This document shows positions 8,165 through 17,423 of a stretch of 26,755 bases of DNA, piece after piece. The DNA is from Nemertoderma westbladi (taxonomy: Eukaryota; Xenacoelomorpha; Nemertodermatida; Nemertodermatidae). The position numbers and the translations under genes are program-made. The number at the start of each line of letters is the position of its first letter. Position 1 is the stretch's first letter. Where the stretch lies: assembly GCA_032718475.1 (NCBI GenBank), contig JAUCBJ010003194.1, forward strand, positions 1 to 26,755, given 5' to 3'. The notes under the pieces were generated by a model that did no database searches, was not told the DNA's origin, and saw only the letters and a list, made by a program, of their open reading frames with translations.

Positions 8165-10720
8165 AAATTGTCAGTCAATGGTCTTGCATTCTTGTGAATG
8201 TGCCGTCCAGAGATTTGGTGTACTCAGCAGTTAGAGCCCAGCATGGACTCCCATAGAGGAGTACTGGAACTACTGCTGCTCTAAATAATCGGACCTTAAG
8301 TTTCCGATTAATTCTTGGTGACTTCCAAATCCTGGAAAGCCTATTCAAGGCTACCCATGCCTTTCCATTACGTATTCGAAGGTCCTCACCTGACTTCCGG
8401 ATCCATGATCCCAGGTAACAGAAGTCTTCCACTTGCTCAAGCATACCATCCTTTGAGCTTATGCTCATCCGGTCAGAGACTTGCTGAGGACTTTCAAAGT
8501 TAACTGTCAAAATTTTCTAATGAGCTGAGGAACTGTTCGGCTCCTTTAGTGATTATGAGAGTACTCCTAAGTCATCAGCAAAGTCTAGATCAGTTAGGTA
8601 CTGGCATGATTTCCTCGACTTCTGGTGCCAGTAGGTGGAGTTACCATCACCCCATCATCATTATGATGATCTAAGCACTTTCGTAGAACATAGTCAACCA
8701 CAATTATGAACAAGAATGGCGCAAGTGTGTCTCCTTGGAGGACTCCCCATAACATTTCGAATGGTTCTGTGTCACCGTCAACAGTAGACACAAATGTTGT
8801 CGAACCATCGTATACTGATCTGATTGCTGCAATAATTCCATCAGGAATCCCATATAATAAAAGTATGCTGAACATAATACGTGAGCGAGAGACTGAATCA
8901 AAGGCCTTGAAGAAGTCAACAAAGATAACAGCCAGATGCCTGCCTTTCTTTTTTGATAACTCTTCAATTATCCTTTAAGTGCCAAAATGGGCTCCATGGT
9001 CCCACGACCTTTACGGAACCCATTCTGATTTCCACGGAGCAGTCTCTCAATGGGATCCCTGATGCGATTTAATATAATTTTATTGTATAGCTTTGCAGCA
9101 ATCGAGATCAATGAGATTCCCCGAAAAGAACCATAGAGTGTTAGGTGGCCCTTCTTGGGAACTGGCACCAACTTATTTGTTTTCATTTCTTGTGGGACTC
9201 TTGTTGTACGGTACATGTCTACTATGATGGGATAGATGAGCTTTAAACACTCAGGTATTTTAAAGACCTCAGGGGGAACACCATCTACTTCACTGGCACG
9301 ATTGGTCTTAATGCTCTTTGCAGCAGCCTTCACTTCTGCAAAGGAGATATCACCAATGGGCATATCTGGGAGTACAGACTCAGACACTTTTACTTCTATA
9401 AGGTTATCAGGCAATACCCTGTCATTATTGAGGAGCTTTTCAAAGTGGGCCTTCCAACCATTGAGGCGATCGGCTGGTGATTCAGCCTTAACCTTGGTGG
9501 TTTGTTGGATTTTTCGACCAGCAAGCAAGTTGATCGATCTCCATGCCTGGGATGATTGCCTGCTGTCGTCAGCATCATTGATGGCATCAACCTGTTGGTT
9601 TATTAGCTCCTGTAAATTAACAGAGTACTGCCTGTTCAGGGACCTAGATGCAGCCTTAACTAGCATTCTTGGCCGCTGTAGTCTGTTTGAGTCGGGGCTC
9701 TTTCTGCGCCTTGTAGAGGTCATTTCGGCACTTCTGAACTTTGTTGTCAGTCCAGGGGGCCCGTTTCCTGTTTCGAGGGTATACTGGAACTGTTTCTGCA
9801 GCTGCTAACTTAACTGCCTCTGTGAACGCAGTATAGCCCTCACAGTGATCTGCCGCCTCAGAGGCAAGAACCTCATACCTGTTGCTCAGCTGTAGTGTGA
9901 AGCTGGATCTCACACTTGGCTGTTGTAACAGAGAGGACCAGTCATGTCGCGGCAAGGCATATTTCGTTGTTCTGCTAGCACGCAGACTAAGTCTTACCTT
10001 GGCCACAATAAGGCGGTGATCACTGCAGAAGGGTCGTAGTGTAAATGCATTACAGTCTTGTATAGAGCTCCTGTATTTCCTACGAAACAGAATATGGTCT
10101 ATCTGGGACTTGTGACCACTGGGTCCACTATGAGTCCATAGCTTTCCAGTTCGCTTCTTGAACTGGGTTCCAGCCGAAAACAATCCATTTCCAGAGATAA
10201 AATCCTGAAGATGGACGGAATTTCGGTTAACACTATTGCTATAGACCCAGGGCGATGTAGGTGATTGATGCAGACTTGCATTAAAGTCTCCCAGGAATGT
10301 TAAAAATGCATGCTGCTCCACTCCATCAGTAGCTGCTTTTAGATTGTGGAAGAAAATGTTCACCTCCTTATCTGGGGCGACAATAGTTAGAAAATAGCAC
10401 ACAATCTGAACCACCTTAGAAAACTTCTTAGCCAGTCTTCCAGAACACAAGAAGTAGCAACGGATGATGCAGTTAGAGACTTTGTCTATTTTGTTCCGGT
10501 GCTCTTGAAATTCCACCGTACTAAAGCAAGGCTTGTCGCATTCGGGACCCGAGTGCTAGGGTGTTTACAGACTAGTCTAGTGACCTGGCTCAGGTTCACA
10601 AATGGCAGTGTTTGTCTGAGTGAAACATGATAGTAGCCTCCAACTCCAGAATCCATATCCCCCTACAACCTCCCTGGTGAGGATTTGTACCAGAAAGGTC
10701 ACAAGGAAAGGAACTGAAAT
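8165..10720 (-). pseudogene. Non-LTR retrotransposon copy A (endonuclease plus reverse transcriptase), inactivated
   Basis: Reading right to left, the 5' part (from about 10650) becomes a recognisable apurinic-type endonuclease at 10516-9656, with GDFNA, SQIDHIL and SDHRLI motifs. The reverse transcriptase follows: VPVPKKG and RGISLISIAAKLYN, NQNGFRKGRGT, a frameshifted VDF-KAFD region, WGVLQGDTLAPFLFIIVVDY at about 8770-8690, and an FADD catalytic box at 8582-8571. The C-terminal thumb-like part (YLGSWI, LLYGSPCWALT) is at 8510-8175. Frameshifts near 9700, 8970 and 8600 and stops after FADD mean no product. No clear 3' tail is seen. By motif order and wording it resembles RTE-related elements, but the clade is not assignable by eye. 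The CT-rich stretch near 10736 may be close to its 5' end. Confidence 0.9.
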
Positions 10721-10868
10721 AATTGTTTGCCAATCTCTCTCTCTCTCCAGTAGGGGGTAAGGTAAGATAGGCAGTTTGACAATTATTTGTGTTTAAATAA
10801 AGGCTACAAATTAAAGTCATACCAAAATTGATGAAAAGATCACTAAAAAAATACATTTCACCAATTTA

Positions 10869-10955
10869 AATAATGTCACCCCAAAAAAATTATTCAACAC
10901 CAAATAAAATAAAGTCACCCCCAAATAAAATTATTCAAACACCAAAATAAATTTA
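10869..10955. repeat. Degenerate tandem repeat, period about 39 bp
   Basis: Two imperfect copies share GTCACCCC..., AAATTATTCAA and CACCAAA, with GTCACCCC at about 10875 and 10914. Confidence 0.6.
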
Positions 10956-11043
10956 TCAACAATAAAATATTCTGCCAAAATAAACAAACTCTTAGTTACA
11001 GACTCACAGTTGCAGACTATTGTTACGAGGATCGTCGGGTGAG

Positions 11044-11132
11044 TACAAAACAAAGAGCCAAGACTTTACTGCCCGTTCTGTACGAAACAAAGAGCCAAGA
11101 CTTTACTGCCCGATCTGTACAAAACAAAGAGG
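11044..11132. repeat. 37-bp tandem repeat, 2.4 copies
   Basis: Copies begin at 11044, 11081 and 11118 with TAC(A/G)AAACAAAGAG and contain CCAAGACTTTACTGCCCG. The third is partial and leads into a 17-bp array that shares the CAAAGAG core. Confidence 0.85.
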
Positions 11133-11151
11133 TAAAGTCGCATTAGGACCC

Positions 11152-11253
11152 AAAGAGCGTTAGGTTCCAAAGAGCGTTAGGTCCTAAAGAGCGTTAGGTC
11201 CCAAAGAGCGTTAGGTCCGAAAGAGCGTTAGGTCCCAAAGAGCGTTAGGTCCT
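11152..11253. repeat. 17-bp tandem repeat, six copies
   Basis: Six consecutive units AAAGAGCGTTAGGTCC plus one variable base, exactly 102 bp. Variation is mainly at the final base (C, T or G). It lies about 40 bp before the first retrotransposon copy B sequence. Confidence 0.95.
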
Positions 11254-11284
11254 ATTGATGCCATTTAAAGTATTATTGCTGCCG

Positions 11285-12260
11285 ATTAAACCTAATCTAT
11301 CCCATCATAGTAGACATGTACAGAACAACAAGAGTCCCACAAGAAATGAAAACAAATAGGCAACCTAACACTATATGGACATTTTCGTGGATGACTTTGA
11401 TGGTGTTCCCCTTGAGTGTTTAAAGCTCATCTATCCCATCATAGTAGACATGTACAGAACAACAAGAGTCCCACAAGAAATTAAAACAAATAAGTTGGTG
11501 CCAGTTCCAAAGAAGGGCAACCTAAGACTCTATGGTTTTTTTCGGCGAATCTCATTGATCTCGATTGCTGCAAAGCTATACAATAGAATTCTATTAAATC
11601 GCATCAGGGATCCCATTGAGGGACTGCACCGTGGAAATCAGAACGGGTTCCGTAAAGGTCGTGGGACCATGGAGCCCATTTTGGTACTTAGAAGGATAAT
11701 TGAAGAGTTATCAAAAAAGAAAGAATCTGGCTGTTATCTTGGTTGACTTCAAGGCCTTTGATACAGTCTCTCACTCACGTATGCTCAGCATACTTTCATT
11801 ATATGGGATTCCTGATAAAATTATTGCAGCAATCAGATCAGTATACGATGGTTCGACAACATTTGTGACTACTCTTGACGGTGACACAGAACCATTTGAA
11901 GTGTTATGGGGCGTCCTCCAAGGAGACACACTTGCACCATTCTTGTTCATTATTGTTGTTGACTATGTTCTACGCATGTCCTTAGATCATCATAATGATG
12001 ATGTGGTGATCGTAATTCCACCTACTGGCTAGCCATTCTAGGATTCAATAATTAAAGGTCGTAATAATTCTAGGATTTTGAAGTCACATAGAGTATAGGT
12101 AGTTCCAATACTCCTCTATGTGAGTCCATGCTGGGCTCTAACTGCTGAGGACACCACATATCTGGATGGCACATTCACAAGAAAGCTACGCCAGGTTCAT
12201 TGTGCCAAGTACAATGCACACATCTCCAACCAGACACTATATAACATTGGAGATGTCTCA
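11285..12260 (+). pseudogene. Non-LTR retrotransposon copy B, same family as copy A, internally deleted
   Basis: The plus strand encodes the same reverse transcriptase as copy A: ECLKLIYPIIVDMYRTTRVPQE, NKLVPVPKKGN, SLISIAAKLYN, NQNGFRKGRGT, VDFKAFDTVSHS after a frameshift at about 11710, and WGVLQGDTLAPFLFIIVVDY. It breaks after about 12032 and resumes near 12100 with VVPILLY...CWALTAED, so the FADD catalytic box and what follows (about 400 bp in copy A) are missing. A 65-bp segment is present twice, at 11294-11358 and 11429-11493, so two fragments or a duplication are joined at the 5' side. Not functional. Confidence 0.88.
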
Positions 12261-12294
12261 TTGGTTCCCCAAGCTGTTTTTTGATTGAGATTTT

Positions 12295-13760
12295 GTTTGA
12301 TTTTTGATCCCAGCGGAGGTATGGAAAACAGGAGTGCTAAACAGACCATTACTGAATGTTTGCAACCGGATGTTAAAAGAGGAAAAGCCACCACCAATTT
12401 GGACTAAAGGTTAACTAAAGCCTCTCCTCGGGAAAGGAGAGCTAGGTATACCAACAAACTATCGTGGGATCTGTCTGCTTGTGGTAGCTGCCAAAATATA
12501 CAATAAAATGATAGATTCATATAGGATTAGGCCTCACATAGAGAAACTACTGCGTAAGAGCCAAAACGGATTTCGTCCAAGTAGATCAACAATAGCTCAG
12601 ATACTTGCACTACGGAGACTGATTGAAGAAATTAAGTCAAAGAATCTCCCCGCAGTCATGACTTGTGCGGACTTCAAGAAGGCATTCGACTCCATCCATA
12701 GAGGCATAATGCTTGAAATCCTAAGAGCTTATGGAATACCAGAAGTAATTGTTGCTGGCATTGGATTGTTATATTGTGACACAGAAGCGCAGGTACTCTC
12801 ACCAGATGGTGAAACTGAGTTTTTCTCAATCCTGGCTGGCGTACTGCAAGGCATGACACATTAGCACCATTACTATTTGTCATTGTGCTGGATTACGCAA
12901 TGAGGACGGCCACAAAGGGTGAAGATCTGGGATTCACACTTCAGGAACGCAGAAGTAGTAGATATCCGGCAACTACAGTCACAGACACCGACATTGCGGA
13001 TGACATCGCCCTGATCTCTAATACTCTAGCAGATGCACAGCTTCTACTAAATAAAGTGGAGAGGGCTGCTAAGGAGGTTGAATTGCATATAAATGCTACC
13101 AAGACCGAATTCAAGACCTTTAATGTTGATGGAATCTTGACAACCATTGATAATAATCAACTAAGGAAGGTCGACGACTTCCAGTACCTTGGATCATGGA
13201 TAGAGAGTAGCAAAAAGGACATAGAAGTTAGGAAAGCAAAGGCTTGGGTAGCTCTATCAAAAATGGATACCATCTGGAAATCAGATCTCTCCAGGCACCT
13301 GAAGACTAAGTTCTTTCGAGCTACAGTGGAAAGTTTATTTTTATACGGGAGTGAGACCTGGACACTGACTAAATCACGTGGACAACGAATTGATGGTTGC
13401 TACACAGGACTACTAAGGGCAGCCCTAAACATCAGCTGGAGACAACACATGACAAACGCCGAGCTTTATGCCACCTGTATATATATACCACCTGTATCAA
13501 CCACCCCCGGTGAACGCAGATTAAGATTCAGTGGGCACTGCTGGCGAAGTAAAGACGAGGTCATACCAGATCTACTTCTCTGGCAACCAACTCATGGAAA
13601 GCGTAGTCGTAACATAACATACCGTCCATAACATATATAGATCAACTTCAAATTCACTTTCGGGAGAAACGAAATTGCGACAACTATGGAGAATCGGGAA
13701 GCCTGGAAGGATCTCATTTCCACTGTCCGAGTTCGTTCGACCTAGTAGTAGTAGTAGTCG
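12295..13760 (+). pseudogene. Non-LTR retrotransposon copy C, a different subfamily, inactivated
   Basis: The frame starts abruptly with IPAEVWKTG, then NYRGICLLVVAAKIYNKM, SQNGFRPSRST, CADFKKAFDSIHRG, and SILAGVLQG with a one-base shift near 12853 before LLFVIVLDYAMR. The catalytic box reads DIADDIALIS at about 12988-13015, with isoleucine where phenylalanine is usual. YLGSWIESS and LLLWQPTHGKRSR follow. After another shift near 13632 the C-terminus is RNEIATTMENREAWKDLI, then TAG and a (TAG)n tail at about 13743-13757. It is 5'-truncated with no endonuclease. Its amino-acid sequence differs clearly from copies A and B. Confidence 0.9.
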
Positions 13761-14048
13761 TTTGATTTATGGAAATAAATATTAATTTGTATAATTAAAT
13801 TTTCCATAAAATATTTAGTGCTGGAAGAATTGTTTTTGGCCTTGACAAGTAATTATTTTAGGGAGATTGAATAATTGTAACTGTTCACGTAGCAAATCTA
13901 CTAATATTATAATAGTCGTATGATATATATAAATGAAAGTATGATATTTATTGTTATTACCCACCAACAATGGCATAGAATAACCACATCAAATTGCAAT
14001 CGCCATGAATATTCATTTAGTATCAATATTCAAGAATTTAATACGAGT
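13761..14048. other. Intergenic, AT-rich
   Basis: Short AT-rich stretch after the retrotransposon tail; nothing recognised. Confidence 0.5.
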
Positions 14049-14199
14049 GATATTATTGATCGTTTTAAATGATTTTTGCCATGCTGAATTATTTCGATTG
14101 ATATAATTGGTCGTTTTAAATAATGTTTTTCAACTTAATTATTTCGCTTGATATTATTGATCGATTTAAATAATGTTTCAAAACTGCATTATTTTGTTT
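14049..14199. repeat. Degenerate 50-bp tandem repeat, three copies
   Basis: Units begin at 14049, 14100 and 14150 with GATAT(A/T)ATTG(A/G)TCG, followed by TTTAAAT(A/G)AT and end in ATTATTTCG-like sequence. A partial fourth start (AATATTATAGG) follows. Confidence 0.75.
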
Positions 14200-14715
14200 A
14201 ATATTATAGGTTGACTTAAGGGGGGTAGCTTCCCCAAACTGAACCTCATATTTTTGTGTCTCTGGATCCTAAAATTGGGTGAAAAATATTTTTTGTGCTA
14301 CTAAACATCGTCTGGACTGTGTAAGAATAACCAAACCAAATATTTATTAAATTGGCCCCGTAAAATGAAATAAAATGGCTCCGTAATGGGGAAAAGTGCC
14401 CTTTTGCGCCAAGGGCTTTTTCTCTACCTACTGTATATTTGTTCAAATTTGTCAAAATTTTGAATATAAGTTCAGAAGAACATCCAATTCTTCTCAACAA
14501 ATTTTGCCTCAAATGCTCTAGCGCCTTTTTAGAACAAAAAGGCCCCAAAAAAGGGCTTTTTTGCCTTTTTGATATAAAAAAGATCCAGGGCATTTCCAAC
14601 CAAATTTGTTCAGAAGAAGTATGGAGAAAGGTATTCTTAACAAGTGTACAAAATTTCAATTCATTTAAGTTGAAATTTGCGGAGAAATATCCTTTTTCAT
14701 GAAAAAACGTTATTT
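14200..14715. other. Probable dispersed non-coding repeat, no gene
   Basis: The stretch opens with AAGGGGGGTAGCTTCCCC (an imperfect hairpin) and has many short A/T runs with AAAGGCCCC-type blocks. An open frame on the minus strand (14752-14246) encodes a low-complexity peptide with no recognisable domain. It looks like decayed repeat sequence, but I cannot name it. Confidence 0.35.
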
Positions 14716-14930
14716 TGAGATATGGGTGTTTACAGTTCAAGGAACAATTCAAACCTTGCCGCTATTATAGATAATACCACTTTTCTATGTTTAACAGACG
14801 ATCAACTTGAAAGGGATACTGAACTTTGGAGAAACGAAATTGCGACAACTATGGAGAATCGGGAAGCCTGGAAGGATCTCATTTACACTGTCCGAGTTCG
14901 CCCGACCTAGTAGTAGTAGTAGTAGTATGT
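14716..14930 (+). pseudogene. Detached 3' tail of retrotransposon family C
   Basis: From about 14805 the sequence encodes LERDTELWRNEIATTMENREAW, then KDLIYTVRVRPT and TAG at 14908-14910, followed by (TAG)n to about 14927. Positions 14829-14926 match 13663-13757 at the end of copy C almost base for base. Only the C-terminal tail and the TAG-repeat 3' end are present, typical of a strongly 5'-truncated insertion. Confidence 0.88.
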
Positions 14931-15349
14931 TTAACAATAATTTTAACTTTGTCAAAAATGAATGAAATTCCACGAAATTTTTCATGCTTGCTAAACAGAT
15001 ACCCAACTAGTAAAACAACGTTTTAGCAATTTTATTCATATTTGTATGTGGAAGCCTTTTTTATGAAAAGGGCCCCGCATAATTATAAAATATAGTGCTG
15101 CTCGAAGGCTTGTCAAAAACAGACTAGCTCTTACGTTTTGGCTATGAACTTTAGTTTAAGGAAAGATATGAGAAAACTGCTTGCAGATTTGAAATCTCCA
15201 GTAAATTCGGCACATGATAGAATAAAAAAAGATTTTTGTCAATTTCCAAAATAGGGGAATGCTACGCCCCTAACCAACTAAACCCTAACCAAAAAAAAAA
15301 CAAACAAAACAAATACGTAGGTGTATGCGAACGTAGTGAATATAAACGC
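14931..15349. other. Intergenic
   Basis: AT-rich sequence, no gene recognised. An A-rich stretch at 15291-15310 follows CTAAACCCTAACC; this is not a telomeric array. Confidence 0.5.
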
Positions 15350-15353
15350 AAAA
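15350..15353 (-). terminator. Pol III terminator of the tRNA gene
   Basis: On the minus strand the tRNA is followed after seven bases (AAATTTA) by TTTT, the usual RNA polymerase III stop. Confidence 0.75.
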
Positions 15354-15360
15354 TAAATTT

Positions 15361-15432
15361 CTCCCCGACCGGGAATTGAACCCGGGTCTTGCATGTGACA
15401 GACGCAGATACTAACCACTATACTATCGAGGA
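15361..15432 (-). tRNA. tRNA-Asp (GTC anticodon)
   Basis: The minus strand folds into a full cloverleaf of 72 nt including discriminator G73, without CCA. The acceptor is TCCTCGA/TCGGGGA with one G-T pair. The anticodon arm is TGCGT-CTGTCAC-ATGCA, giving anticodon GTC, and the T arm is CCGGG-TTCAATT-CCCGG. Internal promoters are intact: A box TAGTATAGTGG and B box GGTTCAATTCC. Compared with the common animal tRNA-Asp the anticodon stem is AT-richer with one G-T pair, but pairing is preserved, so it looks functional. It delivers aspartate at GAC and GAU codons. No intron is present. Confidence 0.93.
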
Positions 15433-15794
15433 GCTCGAAGGCATGAGAGCTGTATAGTAAGTTGTAAGTTAATAAGATGAGTATAGAATGTAAGACGACT
15501 AGATTTCGTAGGTGGGAACGTCATTGAAGTGAAGCATTTTTTGACACATGAATCTTGATTCATTGTTTATTTAGGCCTACCCACTCCATAAAATACAATT
15601 TTTCTTCAGTTTATCAGTTTCAATAATAAATACAATTTCCCAACATTTTACATTATAAATCGTAATTCCCAATTAATCGTTTTCTAGAATATTAAATTAC
15701 AGTTAAGAGTTATTACACATCATGACCACTGGTCAGTGTGTCAGTTACAAATGGTAAAAATAGTGAACAAACAAAATAAGTTACATATTATACA
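15433..15794. other. Intergenic, AT-rich
   Basis: No gene or known repeat recognised. Confidence 0.5.
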
Positions 15795-15950
15795 TGTCCA
15801 TATATGCATTTGCATCACGGCATATTATATGCGTGCATGTAAGCATTTGCATATTGTCATATATGCATGCAGGCATATATTCGTGCATATATGCTATTGC
15901 ATACGTGCATTTATGCATTTGCATACGTACGTGCATATATGCATGCACCA
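15795..15950. promoter_or_regulatory. ATGCAT/octamer-rich segment
   Basis: About 155 bp of nearly alternating purine-pyrimidine sequence is built from GCATATATGCAT-like words. It has three exact ATTTGCAT octamers in the same orientation at 15808-15815, 15845-15852 and 15917-15924, the reverse complement of the POU-domain octamer ATGCAAAT. It may be a degenerate simple repeat, a cruciform or Z-DNA-prone stretch, or a homotypic binding-site cluster. Only the motifs are seen; function is unproven. Confidence 0.35.
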
Positions 15951-17423
15951 ATGCCTGGTTTGGCATGCCCAGTTTACGCCCCTCCAGTTTGTACGTTGTG
16001 TTGATGGTTGCCAGACCTTGACATGCAAACCTTACTGAGCACTGAGGTGGGGGGAGGGGGGGGGGCTTTCAGGATTTCCCGCCTGGCGCCATAGATACCC
16101 AAGGCTAGATCCGCCAAAGTTTGTATATCGTCATTATGAAAGGCCTTGTTTCAGGTTCTAAAACAAAACGCGAATGGGTTTATTTAAATTAAATGTATTT
16201 TGTATATAAAATGAAAATGGATATAAAAAAAACATCAAATAAATAAGACAGCACCAATAAATTTACTTGAGGCCTACTAAACAGTGATTGTATCACAAGA
16301 CAATAATTGTGGATAATTTTTTAGATTTCCCGCAAACATTTATTGATAAATAATTAATTATACGTTGCACGGCATCCATTCCTGCATGATCTTCAGATAC
16401 ATGGAATGTTTTATATTGAAACCCGGCTGTTGAAAACGCCATCTTGGTTGGGGCTACACATACCGATCAACTATCAACTGCTAACCGAATGAATGAATGC
16501 ATGTCTGGGTCTCCAGTAGTTCAGTTTATTTCATTTGTTAAATAATTTTTGTAAAGTTTATATTAGCTGTACACTGTACAGCTGTACAGCCTTTGAAGGT
16601 TTTGCTATTAGCAGTTTCGAATCAAATTATTGTTTCCAAATCTTTAATCAAATTATTCAATTAATGTTTCCAATATAGTTCACTTTTATACCTGAGTTTC
16701 TACATATAAATATATTATTGTAAACATTTTAAAATATTTTAAAATGATCCCCAGCAATTAAAAGATAAAATAAAAGTCAACTCAGTCCTACCAACTGGAG
16801 CAGTATTCTCTAGAGCACTGTATTTAACTACATGTAAATGACATTTCTGAGACGGTGAATTATTATGGAAATCATAACTTCATAATAAGTTATAATAATT
16901 ATAGTCCGGCAGATATTGCATTACAAATCTTATTGAGTGTGTATGTAAATAGCTGGACTGGACATCGTGGGGCGAGTAAATACTGCGAGCCATCAGCGAA
17001 CTGTTATAGCCAATATATCCAGCCATATAGTATAATTATAATTGTTCGCTGAGATGGGTTACCTACCGAAATCACATTGACTATAGTATCCCCCGGACCT
17101 CCGATATATACGACATACGTGATTTAGTGTAAAAACGGCTGATATTTGGTGGACTATAAATCATCAACCATTCCTTCTATCTATTTTGAATCATTAATTA
17201 GTTTATTTTTGTTTAATTAATTAAATAATAAATTTGTGTAATTTATTTTCAATAAGTTTTTAAACAATTTTAACAAATATAAAATATATGATCGCTATTT
17301 ACATATAAAATATTATTTGCATCTCAACAAATAATTAATATAATAAAAAAATAAGCAAAAATAAATATATATTGAAAAGCGAAGAGTAGATTAAGTAGAT
17401 TGTAATGCGGAGAGGGAGAAGAA
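15951..17423. other. Intergenic, no gene seen
   Basis: AT-rich sequence with a G-run at about 16049-16070 and a 58-bp hairpin at 16994-17051 whose arms are CAGCGAAC and GTTCGCTG with further imperfect pairing inward. Short open frames here show no recognisable domain. Confidence 0.5.

Noticed and set aside
14246-14752. 168-codon minus-strand frame
   Set aside because: Low-complexity residues and no recognisable domain; it partly overlaps the antisense of a retrotransposon tail.
15271-15290. Telomere-like CTAAACCCTAACC
   Set aside because: Only one or two imperfect copies; no array.
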